Shown here in pieces: positions 44,428 through 52,827 of a DNA stretch of 61,988 nt. The notes under the pieces were generated by a model, which worked only from the letters and a program-made list of their open reading frames with translations, was not told the origin of the DNA and made no database searches. Positions within the stretch are counted from its first letter, which is position 1. Each line of letters starts with the position of its first letter. The stretch is taken from contig JANRKN010000041.1 in the NCBI GenBank assembly GCA_033763435.1, positions 1-61,988 on the forward strand, given 5' to 3'. This stretch comes from JANRKN01 sp033763435. GTDB taxonomy: Bacteria > Planctomycetota > Phycisphaerae > Phycisphaerales > UBA1924. Both the position numbers and the translations under genes were made by a program.

Positions 44428-45615
44428 TCAGCCCTTGAAGACGATGCCGGGCTCGACGCGCAGGACCGCGCGGGCGCTGAACACCGCGGCGAGCGCGGTG
44501 ACCGCGAGCACGAGCGCCGCGACGATGACGGGCGTGTAGGGCATGAGCCTGAACGGGAAGCCGGTGGGCGCGAGCACCGCGCCGATCGCGCAACAGAGCC
44601 CCATGCCCAGGCCGTACCCAAGCGCGCCGGCGGTGAGAGCCTGGGCGACGACCATCCGCAGCAGCAAACTGTCGGATGCACCCAGCGCCTTGAGCGTCGC
44701 GTAGATGCGGGCGTTCTCGGTGGTGAACATGTACAGCAGCAGGCCGGTGATCGCCAAGCCCACGGCCGTGGCGAACATCACGATCACCGCCACGTGCGAG
44801 AGCACGTCCGAGTTCTTCAGGAACCAGATCACCGTGTCGCGGCGGAACTCGGCGCTCGTGCGGGCACGCAGGCCCGTCGCGCGCTCGATCTCCCGTGCGA
44901 CCGCGGCGTGGTCGTGCCCGGGCGTGACCGTCGCGGTGACGAACGTGAGTCGATGGCGCTGGCCCGGCAGCACGCGATTCGCGCCCGAGTACGTGGTGTA
45001 GAGGACAGGCACGGGGTTCATCCGCGGCTTACCTGCGACGATGCCCGCGACGCGGACCTCGGCGTTGTTGACCAGCAGCGTGTCGCCGTTGCGCAGCGGG
45101 CGGGTGGGCGCGTCGAGCCTCGGCGCGCCACGGGCCCACGCGTCGGCGGGCCTTGAGGGCGTCACGAGCTGGCCTCGCGAACCGCCCGAATCCAGGAGCA
45201 CGATTCCGGGCTCTCGCAGGCGAAGCGCCAAGCCCGGGTGCGTCGGGGGCACGCCCTCGAGCGTGGAATCATCGACGCCGATCACGTCGATCGTGACGAA
45301 TCGTCCGTGCGGGAAACGCGCGGGCACGCCGCCGAGCGCGATGCGTGCGGCCGAGGCCACGCCCGTGACGCCCCGCACGCGGTCGACCGCGGTCTCGGGC
45401 ATGTTGATCGTCTGCGTCACGGTCTCGCACGCCGGGTCCATGACCCAGAGATCCGCGTGGGCGTGGTCATCGACGAGCGCGTACGTGCGCGAGAGCATGC
45501 CGGCGAACATGGAGCCGAGCAGCGTGGTGAGGAACGACATCGCCGCGACGCCGAACAGCACGCCGATGTACTTCAGCCGGTCGCCCAGGAGCATGGACAG
45601 GGCGATGCGGATCAT
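44428..45615 (-). CDS. ABC transporter permease (MacB/FtsX-type)
   Basis: A 395-residue membrane protein: an N-terminal membrane helix (about 12-40), a large extracytoplasmic domain (about 45-250, MacB periplasmic core), then three C-terminal helices of the FtsX domain (about 275-390), including ENARIYATLKALGASDS, the coupling-helix signature. It resembles DevC-like permeases of efflux or lipoprotein-type exporters. No ATPase gene lies nearby. The start codon overlaps the stop of the TetR gene by 4 nt, so the repressor and permease are co-expressed and the permease is likely induced when the repressor releases DNA. Confidence 0.88.
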   Translation of the reverse strand: MIRIALSMLLGDRLKYIGVLFGVAAMSFLTTLLGSMFAGMLSRTYALVDDHAHADLWVMDPACETVTQTINMPETAVDRVRGVTGVASAARIALGGVPARFPHGRFVTIDVIGVDDSTLEGVPPTHPGLALRLREPGIVLLDSGGSRGQLVTPSRPADAWARGAPRLDAPTRPLRNGDTLLVNNAEVRVAGIVAGKPRMNPVPVLYTTYSGANRVLPGQRHRLTFVTATVTPGHDHAAVAREIERATGLRARTSAEFRRDTVIWFLKNSDVLSHVAVIVMFATAVGLAITGLLLYMFTTENARIYATLKALGASDSLLLRMVVAQALTAGALGYGLGMGLCCAIGAVLAPTGFPFRLMPYTPVIVAALVLAVTALAAVFSARAVLRVEPGIVFKG

Positions 45616-46313
45616 GCGCCGGCCCGCGCTTCCTGCTCGAGAACGCCGGGCCTGAGCGGATGCAGGCCCGCGAGGCCCCCGACGATGAACCGCGTGAGGT
45701 CCTCGGCCAGCGCGTCGAGCGCGGCGTCGTCCTCGGGCACCGCGATGCCCATGTTCTCCAGCACCGGGCCGCTGTGGGCAAAGTGCGAGCAGAGGCTGAA
45801 GACGAGCACGAACGCGCGCTCGCGCACGGGCGGGGGTGCGGACTCGGGGAAGAACAGATCGATCAGCGCGTGAATGTTCGCGCGGACGGGTGCGCCCACG
45901 CGGTCGGCGATCCGCCTCGCGAGCGGGCCACGGACCGCGAGCGACTGCATCACGACGCGCGGGCCCGCGCCCAGTCCCCGTTGGCGCCTCCGGCCCGTCC
46001 GCAGCACCCAGCGCACCCACTCGCGCAGCGCCTCACGCGCCGGAAGGTCGGCGCGGACAGTGGGGTGCTGGCCTCCCTCGGCCACGTCGCGGATGGTTTG
46101 TTCGATGACGGCGATGATCAGGCCGGCCTTGTCGCCGAAGTAGTAGCGGATCGCGGCGATGTTGCTGCGTGAGGCCGAGGCGATCTGGCGGGTCGTCGCG
46201 CCGTCAAAGCCTCGCGAGGCGAACAAGGCTCTCGCGGCGGTGAGGATGCGGGATCGGCGCTGGTCGCCGTCGGATCGGAGAGCGCGCTCGGGAGTTCTGG
46301 ACCTGAATCGCAT
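45612..46313 (-). CDS. TetR family transcriptional regulator (CerR-type)
   Basis: A 233-residue repressor. The N-terminal helix-turn-helix is RILTAARALFASRGFDGATTRQIASAS with recognition helix NIAAIRYYFGDKAGLI (parts given). The C-terminal ligand domain (about 90-220) resembles the CerR/DUF1956 group. It probably represses its own operon with the ABC permease; the ligand may be a drug or lipid exported by that permease. The ATG at 46313 coincides with the predicted transcription start, so the message appears leaderless. Confidence 0.9.
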   Translation of the reverse strand: MRFRSRTPERALRSDGDQRRSRILTAARALFASRGFDGATTRQIASASRSNIAAIRYYFGDKAGLIIAVIEQTIRDVAEGGQHPTVRADLPAREALREWVRWVLRTGRRRQRGLGAGPRVVMQSLAVRGPLARRIADRVGAPVRANIHALIDLFFPESAPPPVRERAFVLVFSLCSHFAHSGPVLENMGIAVPEDDAALDALAEDLTRFIVGGLAGLHPLRPGVLEQEARAGA

Positions 46314-46363
46314 GATTCAAGTGTACACGCGCAGCGCCGCGAGTGCAATCAGGTGATTCAAGT
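46313..46363 (-). promoter_or_regulatory. Leaderless promoter and repeated operator-like sites of the tetR-permease operon
   Basis: Read leftward, TTGCAC (46348-46343) and TACACT (46325-46320) are spaced by exactly 17 bp, and the -10 ends six bases before the ATG. The 10-bp sequence ACTTGAATCA occurs twice in the same orientation: at 46363-46354, upstream of the -35, and at 46322-46313, over the -10 and start codon. The copies are 41 bp apart, about four helical turns. The nearby AATCAGGTGATT is a small palindrome at 46347-46358. These are good candidates for repressor binding. Confidence 0.65.
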
Positions 46364-46431
46364 TCAGTGCGTGGTCGGTGTGGGCCGCGGGAATCGGGCC
46401 GATGGGGCCGACGGGCCGTTGGGGGTGTTCG

Positions 46432-47013
46432 TCAGCCGGTGATGACGCGCGGGCCCAGCTTGCGGGCGGGGGAGCCGACGTAGATCATGCCGGGCTCCAT
46501 GTCCTTGAAGGCGCTGGAGCGCGCGCCCAGGACGCACAGGTCGCCCACGTTGACGCCCGGGCCGACGAAGGCCTCGGCGGCGATCCAGCAGTCGTTGCCG
46601 ACGGTGACTGGAGCGCGGATGAGATCGAACCGGCGCTTGGTGTGGTCGTGCGATCCGCCGCAGAGGTGGGCGTACTGGCTGATGACGGTGCGGTCGCCGA
46701 TGCGGACCTTGCCCAAGGAATAGAGGACCGAGTAATCGCCGATGAGGCACTCTTCGCCGATCTCGAGGTTCCAGGGGATATCGATGCGGCAGGTGTTGCG
46801 GATGTGGGTGCGCGGGCCGACCTTGGCGCCGAAGAGCCGGAGGATGAAGCGCCGCCAGGCGTACCAGTTGTGAAAGCTCAGGCGGAAGGCGGTTCGGCCC
46901 AGGATCATCCAGAGCGCGCGGAGGACGTTCTGCCCGAAGGTGTAGGTGGTGCCCTCGCGGTCGGTGGGCTTGGCGGGTTGCTGGCCGGAGGTCGGTGCGG
47001 GTGAAGTGGTCAT
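46432..47013 (-). CDS. WcaF-like polysaccharide acetyltransferase (hexapeptide repeat)
   Basis: A 193-residue acyltransferase with left-handed beta-helix repeats from about 75 (VGPRTHIRNTCRIDIPWNLEIGEECLIG and following, landmarks only). The catalytic-type His lies in GGSHDHTKRR. It shows the motif set of the WcaF/colanic acid acetyltransferase group: WMILGRTAFRLSFHNWYAWRRFILRLFGAKVG at the start is the family signature (partly quoted). It would O-acetylate a surface sugar using acetyl-CoA. The neighbouring glycosyltransferase gene diverges from it by 56 bp, and an epimerase gene lies 2.3 kb to the right. Confidence 0.85.
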   Translation of the reverse strand: MTTSPAPTSGQQPAKPTDREGTTYTFGQNVLRALWMILGRTAFRLSFHNWYAWRRFILRLFGAKVGPRTHIRNTCRIDIPWNLEIGEECLIGDYSVLYSLGKVRIGDRTVISQYAHLCGGSHDHTKRRFDLIRAPVTVGNDCWIAAEAFVGPGVNVGDLCVLGARSSAFKDMEPGMIYVGSPARKLGPRVITG

Positions 47014-47069
47014 GCCGGGGGCATTGTTGCCCGGCTGTGCGCGGGCCGAAGGCTTGATACCCTCCGCCC

Positions 47070-48302
47070 ATGCCCGGCAAGCCCCGCGTGTGCATCGTGA
47101 ACCAGTACTACGTGCCCGATGTCGCGAGCACGGGGATCCTGCTGCACGAACTGGCGCGCGAGCTCGCGCAGACCGGGCACGAGGTCGAGGTGATCACCGC
47201 GCGCCCGAGCTACGGCCCGCCCGAGTCCTGGGTCGCCTGCCCCGCGCGCGAAACCTTCGAGGGTGTTCGCGTCACGCGCCTACGCGTCACCCGCTTCAGC
47301 AAGGACCGGACGCTCGGACGGCTCGTGAACTTCCTCTCGTTTCTCATCCCGCTGTTCTTCCGGATGCTTCTGGGCGCCCGGCGCGACACGGTGTATCTCT
47401 ACTCAACGAATCCGCCGTTCTTGGGCATCGTGGGCGGGCTGATTTCGCTCGTGCGCCGGCATCGGTACGTGAACCTGCTGCACGACGCGTACCCCGACCT
47501 TGCGGTGTGGGTCGGGAAGATCCGCGCAGGTTCGGCGATTGAGCGTGTCTGGCTGCGGCTGAACCGGCTGACGTACTCGCGCGGGCGGCGGGCGATTGTG
47601 CTGTGCGAGGCCGCGAAGGAACTGGTGGAGTCCAAGTGGCGTCCCCCGTCGGGCACGGTGCGAGTGATCCACAACTGGACGGACCCGGCGAAGATCACGC
47701 CCCGTCCCAAGGCCGAGTCGGCGCTCGCGCGCGAGCACGGGCTGGTCGATCCCTTCGTCGCGCTCTACTCGGGAAATCTCGGCCTCTACTACGACTTTGA
47801 CACGCTGCTGGGCGCGGCGGAGCTTCTCAAGGGTGAGAACTTCCGGCTGGTACTCATCGGCGGCGGGGGTAAGCGCGATCAGATCGCCCGGGCGATCAAG
47901 GAGCGCGGGCTGACGAACACGCTGCTGCTGCCGTACGTGCCGACGGATCGCCTGGGCGATTCGCTGATCGCGTGCGACACGAGCGTGGTGTCGATCGCGC
48001 CGGGCATCGAGGGGATCTCGTTCCCGAGCAAGCTGTACACCTCGCTCGCGACGGGCCGGCCGATTCTGGCGATCTCGGAAGAGCGCTCGGAGCTTCGGCG
48101 GATGGTCGAGCGTGAGGACTGCGGGCGGTGGTTCCGTGTGGGCGATGCGTCGGCGCTTGCCGAGGGCCTGCGCGCGATGATGCGCGACCGCGCGGGATGT
48201 GCGCGTCAGGGCGAGAACTCCCGGCGGTTCTTCGACCGTGAGTTCACCCTCGAGGCCGCGGCGGCGAAGTACGCGCAGGTGTTTGAGGAAGCTTCACGCT
48301 GA
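47070..48302 (+). CDS. GT4 family glycosyltransferase (WbuB-like)
   Basis: A 410-residue retaining glycosyltransferase with the two-domain GT-B fold. N-domain VCIVNQYYVPDVASTG and HEVEVITARPSYGPP are typical of WbuB-type enzymes that add an amino sugar to a lipid-linked glycan. C-domain LYSGNLGLYYDFDTLL, VLIGGGGKRDQI and PSKLYTSLATGRPILAI include the Glu/Gly-rich donor site (EGISFPSK). It contains no signal peptide; hydrophobic stretches near 85-125 suggest membrane association. Together with the WcaF-like gene it points to surface polysaccharide synthesis, with gene order suggesting a divergent pair rather than one operon. Confidence 0.92.
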   Translation: MPGKPRVCIVNQYYVPDVASTGILLHELARELAQTGHEVEVITARPSYGPPESWVACPARETFEGVRVTRLRVTRFSKDRTLGRLVNFLSFLIPLFFRMLLGARRDTVYLYSTNPPFLGIVGGLISLVRRHRYVNLLHDAYPDLAVWVGKIRAGSAIERVWLRLNRLTYSRGRRAIVLCEAAKELVESKWRPPSGTVRVIHNWTDPAKITPRPKAESALAREHGLVDPFVALYSGNLGLYYDFDTLLGAAELLKGENFRLVLIGGGGKRDQIARAIKERGLTNTLLLPYVPTDRLGDSLIACDTSVVSIAPGIEGISFPSKLYTSLATGRPILAISEERSELRRMVEREDCGRWFRVGDASALAEGLRAMMRDRAGCARQGENSRRFFDREFTLEAAAAKYAQVFEEASR

Positions 48303-48326
48303 GCGCGATGCCTCGCGGCGCTCCAA

Positions 48327-49019
48327 TCACTCGGTCTTCATCTGGCTGATGAACGCGTTGGCCTCGTTGATGGAGGCTTCCATCTCGCGGACGAGGGCGG
48401 CAACGTCGGTCTGGATGGCCGCGGCCTGGGGCTGGAGCGCCGCGATCGCCCGCGCGTTGAGGTTGTGCTTCAGGAACAGCACCTGGTCGTTGAGCGCGGC
48501 GAGCACGGGCGCCATCCGCGCCTCGGCCTGCTTCATCACGCCCAGCAGCTTCTGATACTGCCCACGCGTGTCCTCGAGCTGCCGACGGCTCGCCTCGCGC
48601 ATCGCCTCGGACTGATACTGCTTCAGCTCCGCGTTCCACTCGCTGAAGAGCGCGTCGGCCACGCGCTCGGTGTCCTTGATGCGCCCGCGGACGCGCTCGG
48701 CCCGGTCCTGCGAGCGTTCCTGCTCGCCCTTGAGCTTCTTGTAGCGGGCCTCGATCTCGGCGACCTTCGCGTCCTGCCCGGTGCCCGTCACGGCGAGAAA
48801 CTCGGCCAGCGCCGACTCGAACTGCTTCTTGGCTTCACCCTGCGCATCGCGGGCGTCCTGCACCCGCGCGACGAGCTGCTCGCGCTTGGCAATGCCGATG
48901 GATTCCTTCAGCGCGATCGACGCGGTTGAACAGCCCGAGACCGGCGCGAGCACGAAGAGCGCCAGCCCGGCAAGAAAAGGGGCGAGGACGGCGCGGGACG
49001 CGGGGTGGGAAGTCGTCAT
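48327..49019 (-). CDS. DUF2959 family lipoprotein
   Basis: A 230-residue lipoprotein. The signal sequence ends in the lipobox VSGC (Cys30). The mature protein is almost entirely helical and highly charged, with repeated Glu/Gln/Lys-rich segments (AEIEARYKKLKGEQERSQDR in part) typical of DUF2959, a coiled-coil-like family of unknown function. It probably sits in an envelope membrane and forms an elongated structure. The start is set at the ATG at 49019, which begins the signal peptide. The gene converges with the glycosyltransferase gene over 24 bp. Confidence 0.85.
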   Translation of the reverse strand: MTTSHPASRAVLAPFLAGLALFVLAPVSGCSTASIALKESIGIAKREQLVARVQDARDAQGEAKKQFESALAEFLAVTGTGQDAKVAEIEARYKKLKGEQERSQDRAERVRGRIKDTERVADALFSEWNAELKQYQSEAMREASRRQLEDTRGQYQKLLGVMKQAEARMAPVLAALNDQVLFLKHNLNARAIAALQPQAAAIQTDVAALVREMEASINEANAFISQMKTE

Positions 49020-49309
49020 GCTCGGATCGTACAGGGAATGCACCCGGCCGGTCACTTGGTCGCCGCGGGCCGGTGTCGTTCGGACCGCGTCCGGGCGGGG
49101 CCCGCAAGCGAGCGAACGCCGGGGCGGCAGAAAACTGGGCCTTGATTCCCCCAGTTGGCTGGCACGGGTGGGAACGTGAGGCATATTCGGGGTGAAGGGT
49201 CTGTCCCGCCTGTGCGGACGAGTTGGTCACTCGCCCTCATTGGGGCAGTCCCGGTCGACATGGGTCACCCGCGCTCTCGCGCCGTCTCTCATTGGAGCGG
49301 GCGCGCGGT
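49020..49309. other. Divergent intergenic region, no gene seen
   Basis: These 290 bases separate the DUF2959 lipoprotein gene from the epimerase gene. Several short GC-rich hairpins are possible, but I find no confident promoter, riboswitch or small gene. Confidence 0.4.
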
Positions 49310-50419
49310 ATGTCGAAAGGGTCAGCCGTGCACATTCTTGTTACAGGCGGGTCGGGATTCATCGGCCGTTACTTCGTGCGTCAGCTCCGCGAGCAGGGAC
49401 ACCGGGTCACGATCCTGGATCTCTGGGAACCGGACTTTGACACGATGGGCGCCCGGTACATCTGGGGCGATGTCCGCGATCCTGCGGCCGTGCGCCGCGC
49501 CCTGCCGGGTGTGGACCGCGTGCTGAACCTCGCGGCGGCGCACCACGATTTCGGTATCGATGCCGACACGTACTTCTCGGTGAACGAGACGGGCTCGCGC
49601 GTGCTGCTCGATGCGTGCGACGAGTTCGGCATCCGCGAGGTCGCGTTCTACTCGACCTGCGCGGTGTACGGCGCGGCCCAGGGCCCGCACGATGAGTCGG
49701 CTGAGCCCAGCCCCCTCACGGCGTACGGCGCGAGCAAGCTCGCGGGCGAGAAGGTCCACCGCGAGTGGATCGCCCGAGGCATGGGCCGGCGCGTGCTGGT
49801 CATCCGCCCAACGGTGACCTTCGGCGCGGACAACTTCGCCAACATGTTCAGCCTGATCCGCCAGATCGAGAGCGGCAAGTTCGTGACCGTCGGCGATGGC
49901 TCGAACATCAAGAGCCTCTCGTACGTCGAGAACATCGTCGACGCGACGCTGTTCCTCTGGGCCAAGGACGATCGTGCGGCGTTCGACGTGTTCAACTACA
50001 CCGACACGCCCGACATGACCAGCCAGGAGATCGCGGACACGATCCGCATCGCGCTGGGCCGCAAGCCCTCGAAGGTGCGCATCCCGCTGGGCCTGGCCTG
50101 TGGCCTCGCGGCGCCGTTCGACCTGTTCATCAAGCTCACAGGCAAGAACCTGCCCATCTCGTCGGCGCGGATCCGCAAGCTGTTCGCGACGCAGACGAAG
50201 TTTGAAGGCGTGAAGGTCCGCGAGGCGGGCTACGTCGCGAAGGTTCCGCTGGCCGAGGGCATCCGCCGGATGGTGGCGTGGTACCTCGCCGAGGGCAAGG
50301 CTCGCAAGGCCGTGTGGCGCATCCCGCCGCTGGCGGTGCAGACCCGCGGCGTCGAGACGGTCACGCTGCCGGCCTCGCCCGCGAAGGCCCCGGCGCCCGC
50401 GCTGGTCTCGGCCGCCTGA
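49310..50419 (+). CDS. NAD-dependent epimerase / 3-beta-hydroxysteroid dehydrogenase-like protein
   Basis: A 369-residue extended SDR. NAD site HILVTGGSGFIGRYF, YSTCAVYG supplies the catalytic Ser/Thr, and TAYGASKLAGEK gives the catalytic Tyr and Lys. The later part (IRKLFATQTKFEGVKVREAGY) resembles sterol-type and sugar-nucleotide epimerase relatives. Residues 295-369 hold an extra C-terminal stretch ending in an Ala/Pro-rich tail. No export signal: it is cytoplasmic, unlike the Tat-exported relative at 34195. The ATG at 49310 is used, but a GTG at 49328 with AAAGGG upstream is a real alternative. It ends at a large terminator. Confidence 0.85.
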   Translation: MSKGSAVHILVTGGSGFIGRYFVRQLREQGHRVTILDLWEPDFDTMGARYIWGDVRDPAAVRRALPGVDRVLNLAAAHHDFGIDADTYFSVNETGSRVLLDACDEFGIREVAFYSTCAVYGAAQGPHDESAEPSPLTAYGASKLAGEKVHREWIARGMGRRVLVIRPTVTFGADNFANMFSLIRQIESGKFVTVGDGSNIKSLSYVENIVDATLFLWAKDDRAAFDVFNYTDTPDMTSQEIADTIRIALGRKPSKVRIPLGLACGLAAPFDLFIKLTGKNLPISSARIRKLFATQTKFEGVKVREAGYVAKVPLAEGIRRMVAWYLAEGKARKAVWRIPPLAVQTRGVETVTLPASPAKAPAPALVSAA

Positions 50420-50442
50420 GTTCTCTGGTCTGGACAGACCTC

Positions 50443-50505
50443 ATCACAGGCCCGACGCGTGGAGGAGCACGGCCTCCGCACGTTCCCGGGCCTGTGATGC
50501 TTTTT
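50443..50505 (+). terminator. Large terminator hairpin after the epimerase gene
   Basis: ATCACAGGCCCG (50443-50454) and CGGGCCTGTGAT (50487-50498) form a perfect 12-bp stem. The interior contains a second small stem around GGAGG and CCTCC. GCTTTTT follows. A partial extra copy of the 3' arm (CTGTGATG) lies just beyond, at about 50509. Confidence 0.85.
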
Positions 50506-50544
50506 GCCCTGTGATGCCGCGGGCCCGCGCGATCAGCGCGCCGT

Positions 50545-51696
50545 TCACAGCGTGGGATAGTCGGTGTAGCCGCGTGCGAAGTCCTCGCTCGCCGCGCCCA
50601 TCGGCGGGTACCAGGTCTTCGGATCGCTCGTCGCCAGCTCCACGCGCTCGCCCTGCGCGATGCGGCGGAACCGTGCGGCCAGATCAGGGTTGGCGATGAA
50701 GGGCACGCCGAAGGTCACCGCGTCGGCCTCGCCCCGCGCGAGCACGGCGCTCGCGCGCTCGAAGGTGTACCCCGTGTTCACGCACAGCACGTGGCGTGTC
50801 AGAGGCCTGAAGAACCCGATCGGGATCGGTTGCAAACCCGGCGGTGAGGCGGCCGGAGTGTCGTCGGTGTCGGCTTCGCGGATCTCGACAAACTGCAGCG
50901 GGCGCTTGTCCAACTCGCGCACCAGGTGGGTGTACACCTCGCGGGCTTGTTCGTCGCGGACGCCCTCGTTCTGGCCGCTGGGGCTCAGACGTATCGAGAC
51001 GCGCCCGGCGCCGACCTCGGCGATCACGGCATCGACGACCTCGAGGCAGAATCGGCAACGGTTCTCGATGGGGCCGCCGTAGCGGTCGGTCCGGCGGTTG
51101 CTCTCGCTGCGGAGGAATCGTTCGATCAGGTACGTGTTCGCGGCGTGGATCTGAACGCCGTCGGTGCCCGCGTCGATCGAGCGCCTCGCGGCGCGGACGT
51201 AGTCGCTGACCACGCGGGGGATCTCAGCGGTGTCGAGCGCGCGCGGCGTCACACGCGGCTTATGCCCGCTGAGCGTTCGGCACATGCCGCCCGGGTTGAG
51301 GGCGCTGGGCGCGACGGGCAGCGCGCCGCCGGGCTGATAGTCCGGGTGGGAAACGGGACCGACGTGCCAGAGCTGATGCACGAAGACCCCGCCGCGGGCG
51401 CGGACCGCGCTTGCGACGCGGGCCCAGCCTTCCTGCTGTGCGTCGGTGTGGATACCGGGCGTGCGCGGATAGCCGTGCGCCTCGGGCGAGATCGGCGAGG
51501 CCTCAGAGATGATGAGTCCCGCGCCCGTGCGGGGATCGGCCCGCTGCGCGTAGTAGAGCGCGGTCAGGTCCGTCGGTGTGTCACCCGTGCCGCCCCGGCA
51601 GCGCGTGAGCGGCGCCATCCAGACGCGGCTCCGGGCCGTGACGAGCCCGCCTCCGAGCGTGATGGGCGAGAACAGCGAGGGCTGCGCAACGCTCAC
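50545..51696 (-). CDS. Old yellow enzyme family alkene reductase (NADH:flavin oxidoreductase)
   Basis: A 383-residue FMN enzyme that reduces activated C=C bonds of electrophiles or nitro compounds with NAD(P)H. It shows the TIM-barrel start PSLFSPITLGG, MAPLTRCRG, QLWHVGPVSHPDY, the substrate-binding His/Asn in VQIHAANTYLIERFL and RTDRYGGPIENRCRF. The GTG start at 51696 overlaps the stop of the Tat metallo-hydrolase gene by 4 nt (GTGA), so the long open frame upstream is not coding. It is the last gene of a leftward cluster of redox enzymes. Confidence 0.93.
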   Translation of the reverse strand: MSVAQPSLFSPITLGGGLVTARSRVWMAPLTRCRGGTGDTPTDLTALYYAQRADPRTGAGLIISEASPISPEAHGYPRTPGIHTDAQQEGWARVASAVRARGGVFVHQLWHVGPVSHPDYQPGGALPVAPSALNPGGMCRTLSGHKPRVTPRALDTAEIPRVVSDYVRAARRSIDAGTDGVQIHAANTYLIERFLRSESNRRTDRYGGPIENRCRFCLEVVDAVIAEVGAGRVSIRLSPSGQNEGVRDEQAREVYTHLVRELDKRPLQFVEIREADTDDTPAASPPGLQPIPIGFFRPLTRHVLCVNTGYTFERASAVLARGEADAVTFGVPFIANPDLAARFRRIAQGERVELATSDPKTWYPPMGAASEDFARGYTDYPTL

Positions 51697-52799
51697 GACC
51701 ACGTCCAGCCCTCGATGCCCCACCAGTACCCTTCGCCCCGCCGGCCGATTCGACCTAGGCCCGGCCAGGGCATGTGGTAGCCGTGAGCGCGCATCTTCTC
51801 GCTGACGATCATGTCGAAGACGCGCCGGCGCGTCTGGACCGCGAGCGTTGGGTCGGTGTCGAAGGCGATGGTCCACTCGGGCCGGGCAAACATCGCGACG
51901 TGGTGATGCACGATATCGGACATGACAAAGAGAGGCCCGCCCGCCCCCGGCGCGTCGACGACGACGCTGATGTGCCCGGGCGTGTGGCCCGGCGTATCGA
52001 CGATCGTCAGCCCGCCCACGAGCTTGTCGCCGCCCTTGATGAGCTCGAGCTTGCCTTCCTTTCTCAGAGTCGCAAACGCCTTCGCCGCCGCCGCCGACAT
52101 GCCGGCGCGCGCCTGCTCGGGCACGCCCATCTTCGAGAGGTCCGGGTTGCCGGTCCAGAAGTCGTGCTCGTTCGTGTGCACGAACACGCGTGCGTTCGGG
52201 AAGACGAGTCGGTCGTCGCTCTTGAAGAGGCCCTGGATGTGATCGCCGTGTGCGTGCGTGATGACCACGCCCGTGATGTCGCTCGGCTTCACGCCCGCCT
52301 GCGCAAGGTTCTTGAGCAGCCAGCCGGTCTGCGCGGCCTCGCGCTCACCGCTGCCTGAGTCGATCAGCACCGTCTCGGCGCCGAGCTTGAGCAGCACAAC
52401 GTTGAAGGCGATGGTGGCGCCGGTGGGGTCGGCGAGGTTCTCTTCGAGCACCTGCTTGAACTGCTCGGGCGAGGCCTGGGGCGCGACGAGCGGCTGAAGC
52501 GGGCTGAAGCGCCCGGTGCCGTCGGAGATGGACCAAGCCTGCACATTCTCGCCCACCTTGAAGCGATAGTGCCCGAAGGCCTGCTCGCCGTTGGGCGTCG
52601 GGCCCGCGGCGATGCCGCCGGTGGTCGGGACGGGCGCGTTCTGCTTGGGGGATGCGGGCGTCGAGGGCTGCGCCGCCCCAACGCCCGAAGAGGCGCCCGC
52701 CGCGGCGCGAGCGCCCAGAATCCCGGTCGCGGCGAGCGAGCTGATGCCGATGCCCGCGGCCTTGACCGCGTCACGCCGAGTGAGTCCGTCGCGCTGCAT
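51693..52799 (-). CDS. Tat-exported MBL-fold metallo-hydrolase
   Basis: A 368-residue protein with a Tat signal (LTRRDAVKAAGIGISSLAATG) and a Ser/Ala/Pro-rich region before the metallo-beta-lactamase domain (about 105-345). The metal site THAHGDH, the later TPGHTPGH and a downstream Asp/His (SDIVHHHVAMF) are present. Such exported MBL proteins are lactonases, beta-lactamases or sulfur hydrolases. No carbapenemase-type feature is obvious. It sits in the redox cluster between the nitroreductase and the old yellow enzyme genes, and its substrate is unknown. Confidence 0.9.
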   Translation of the reverse strand: MQRDGLTRRDAVKAAGIGISSLAATGILGARAAAGASSGVGAAQPSTPASPKQNAPVPTTGGIAAGPTPNGEQAFGHYRFKVGENVQAWSISDGTGRFSPLQPLVAPQASPEQFKQVLEENLADPTGATIAFNVVLLKLGAETVLIDSGSGEREAAQTGWLLKNLAQAGVKPSDITGVVITHAHGDHIQGLFKSDDRLVFPNARVFVHTNEHDFWTGNPDLSKMGVPEQARAGMSAAAAKAFATLRKEGKLELIKGGDKLVGGLTIVDTPGHTPGHISVVVDAPGAGGPLFVMSDIVHHHVAMFARPEWTIAFDTDPTLAVQTRRRVFDMIVSEKMRAHGYHMPWPGLGRIGRRGEGYWWGIEGWTWS

Positions 52800-52827
52800 G
52801 AGCTGTTCTCCTGAGAACGGTGCCAGA

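Noticed and set aside
49223..50419. An extended N-terminus of the cytoplasmic epimerase
   Set aside because: The Rossmann motif begins right after 49310-49328, and the upstream part has no coding character.
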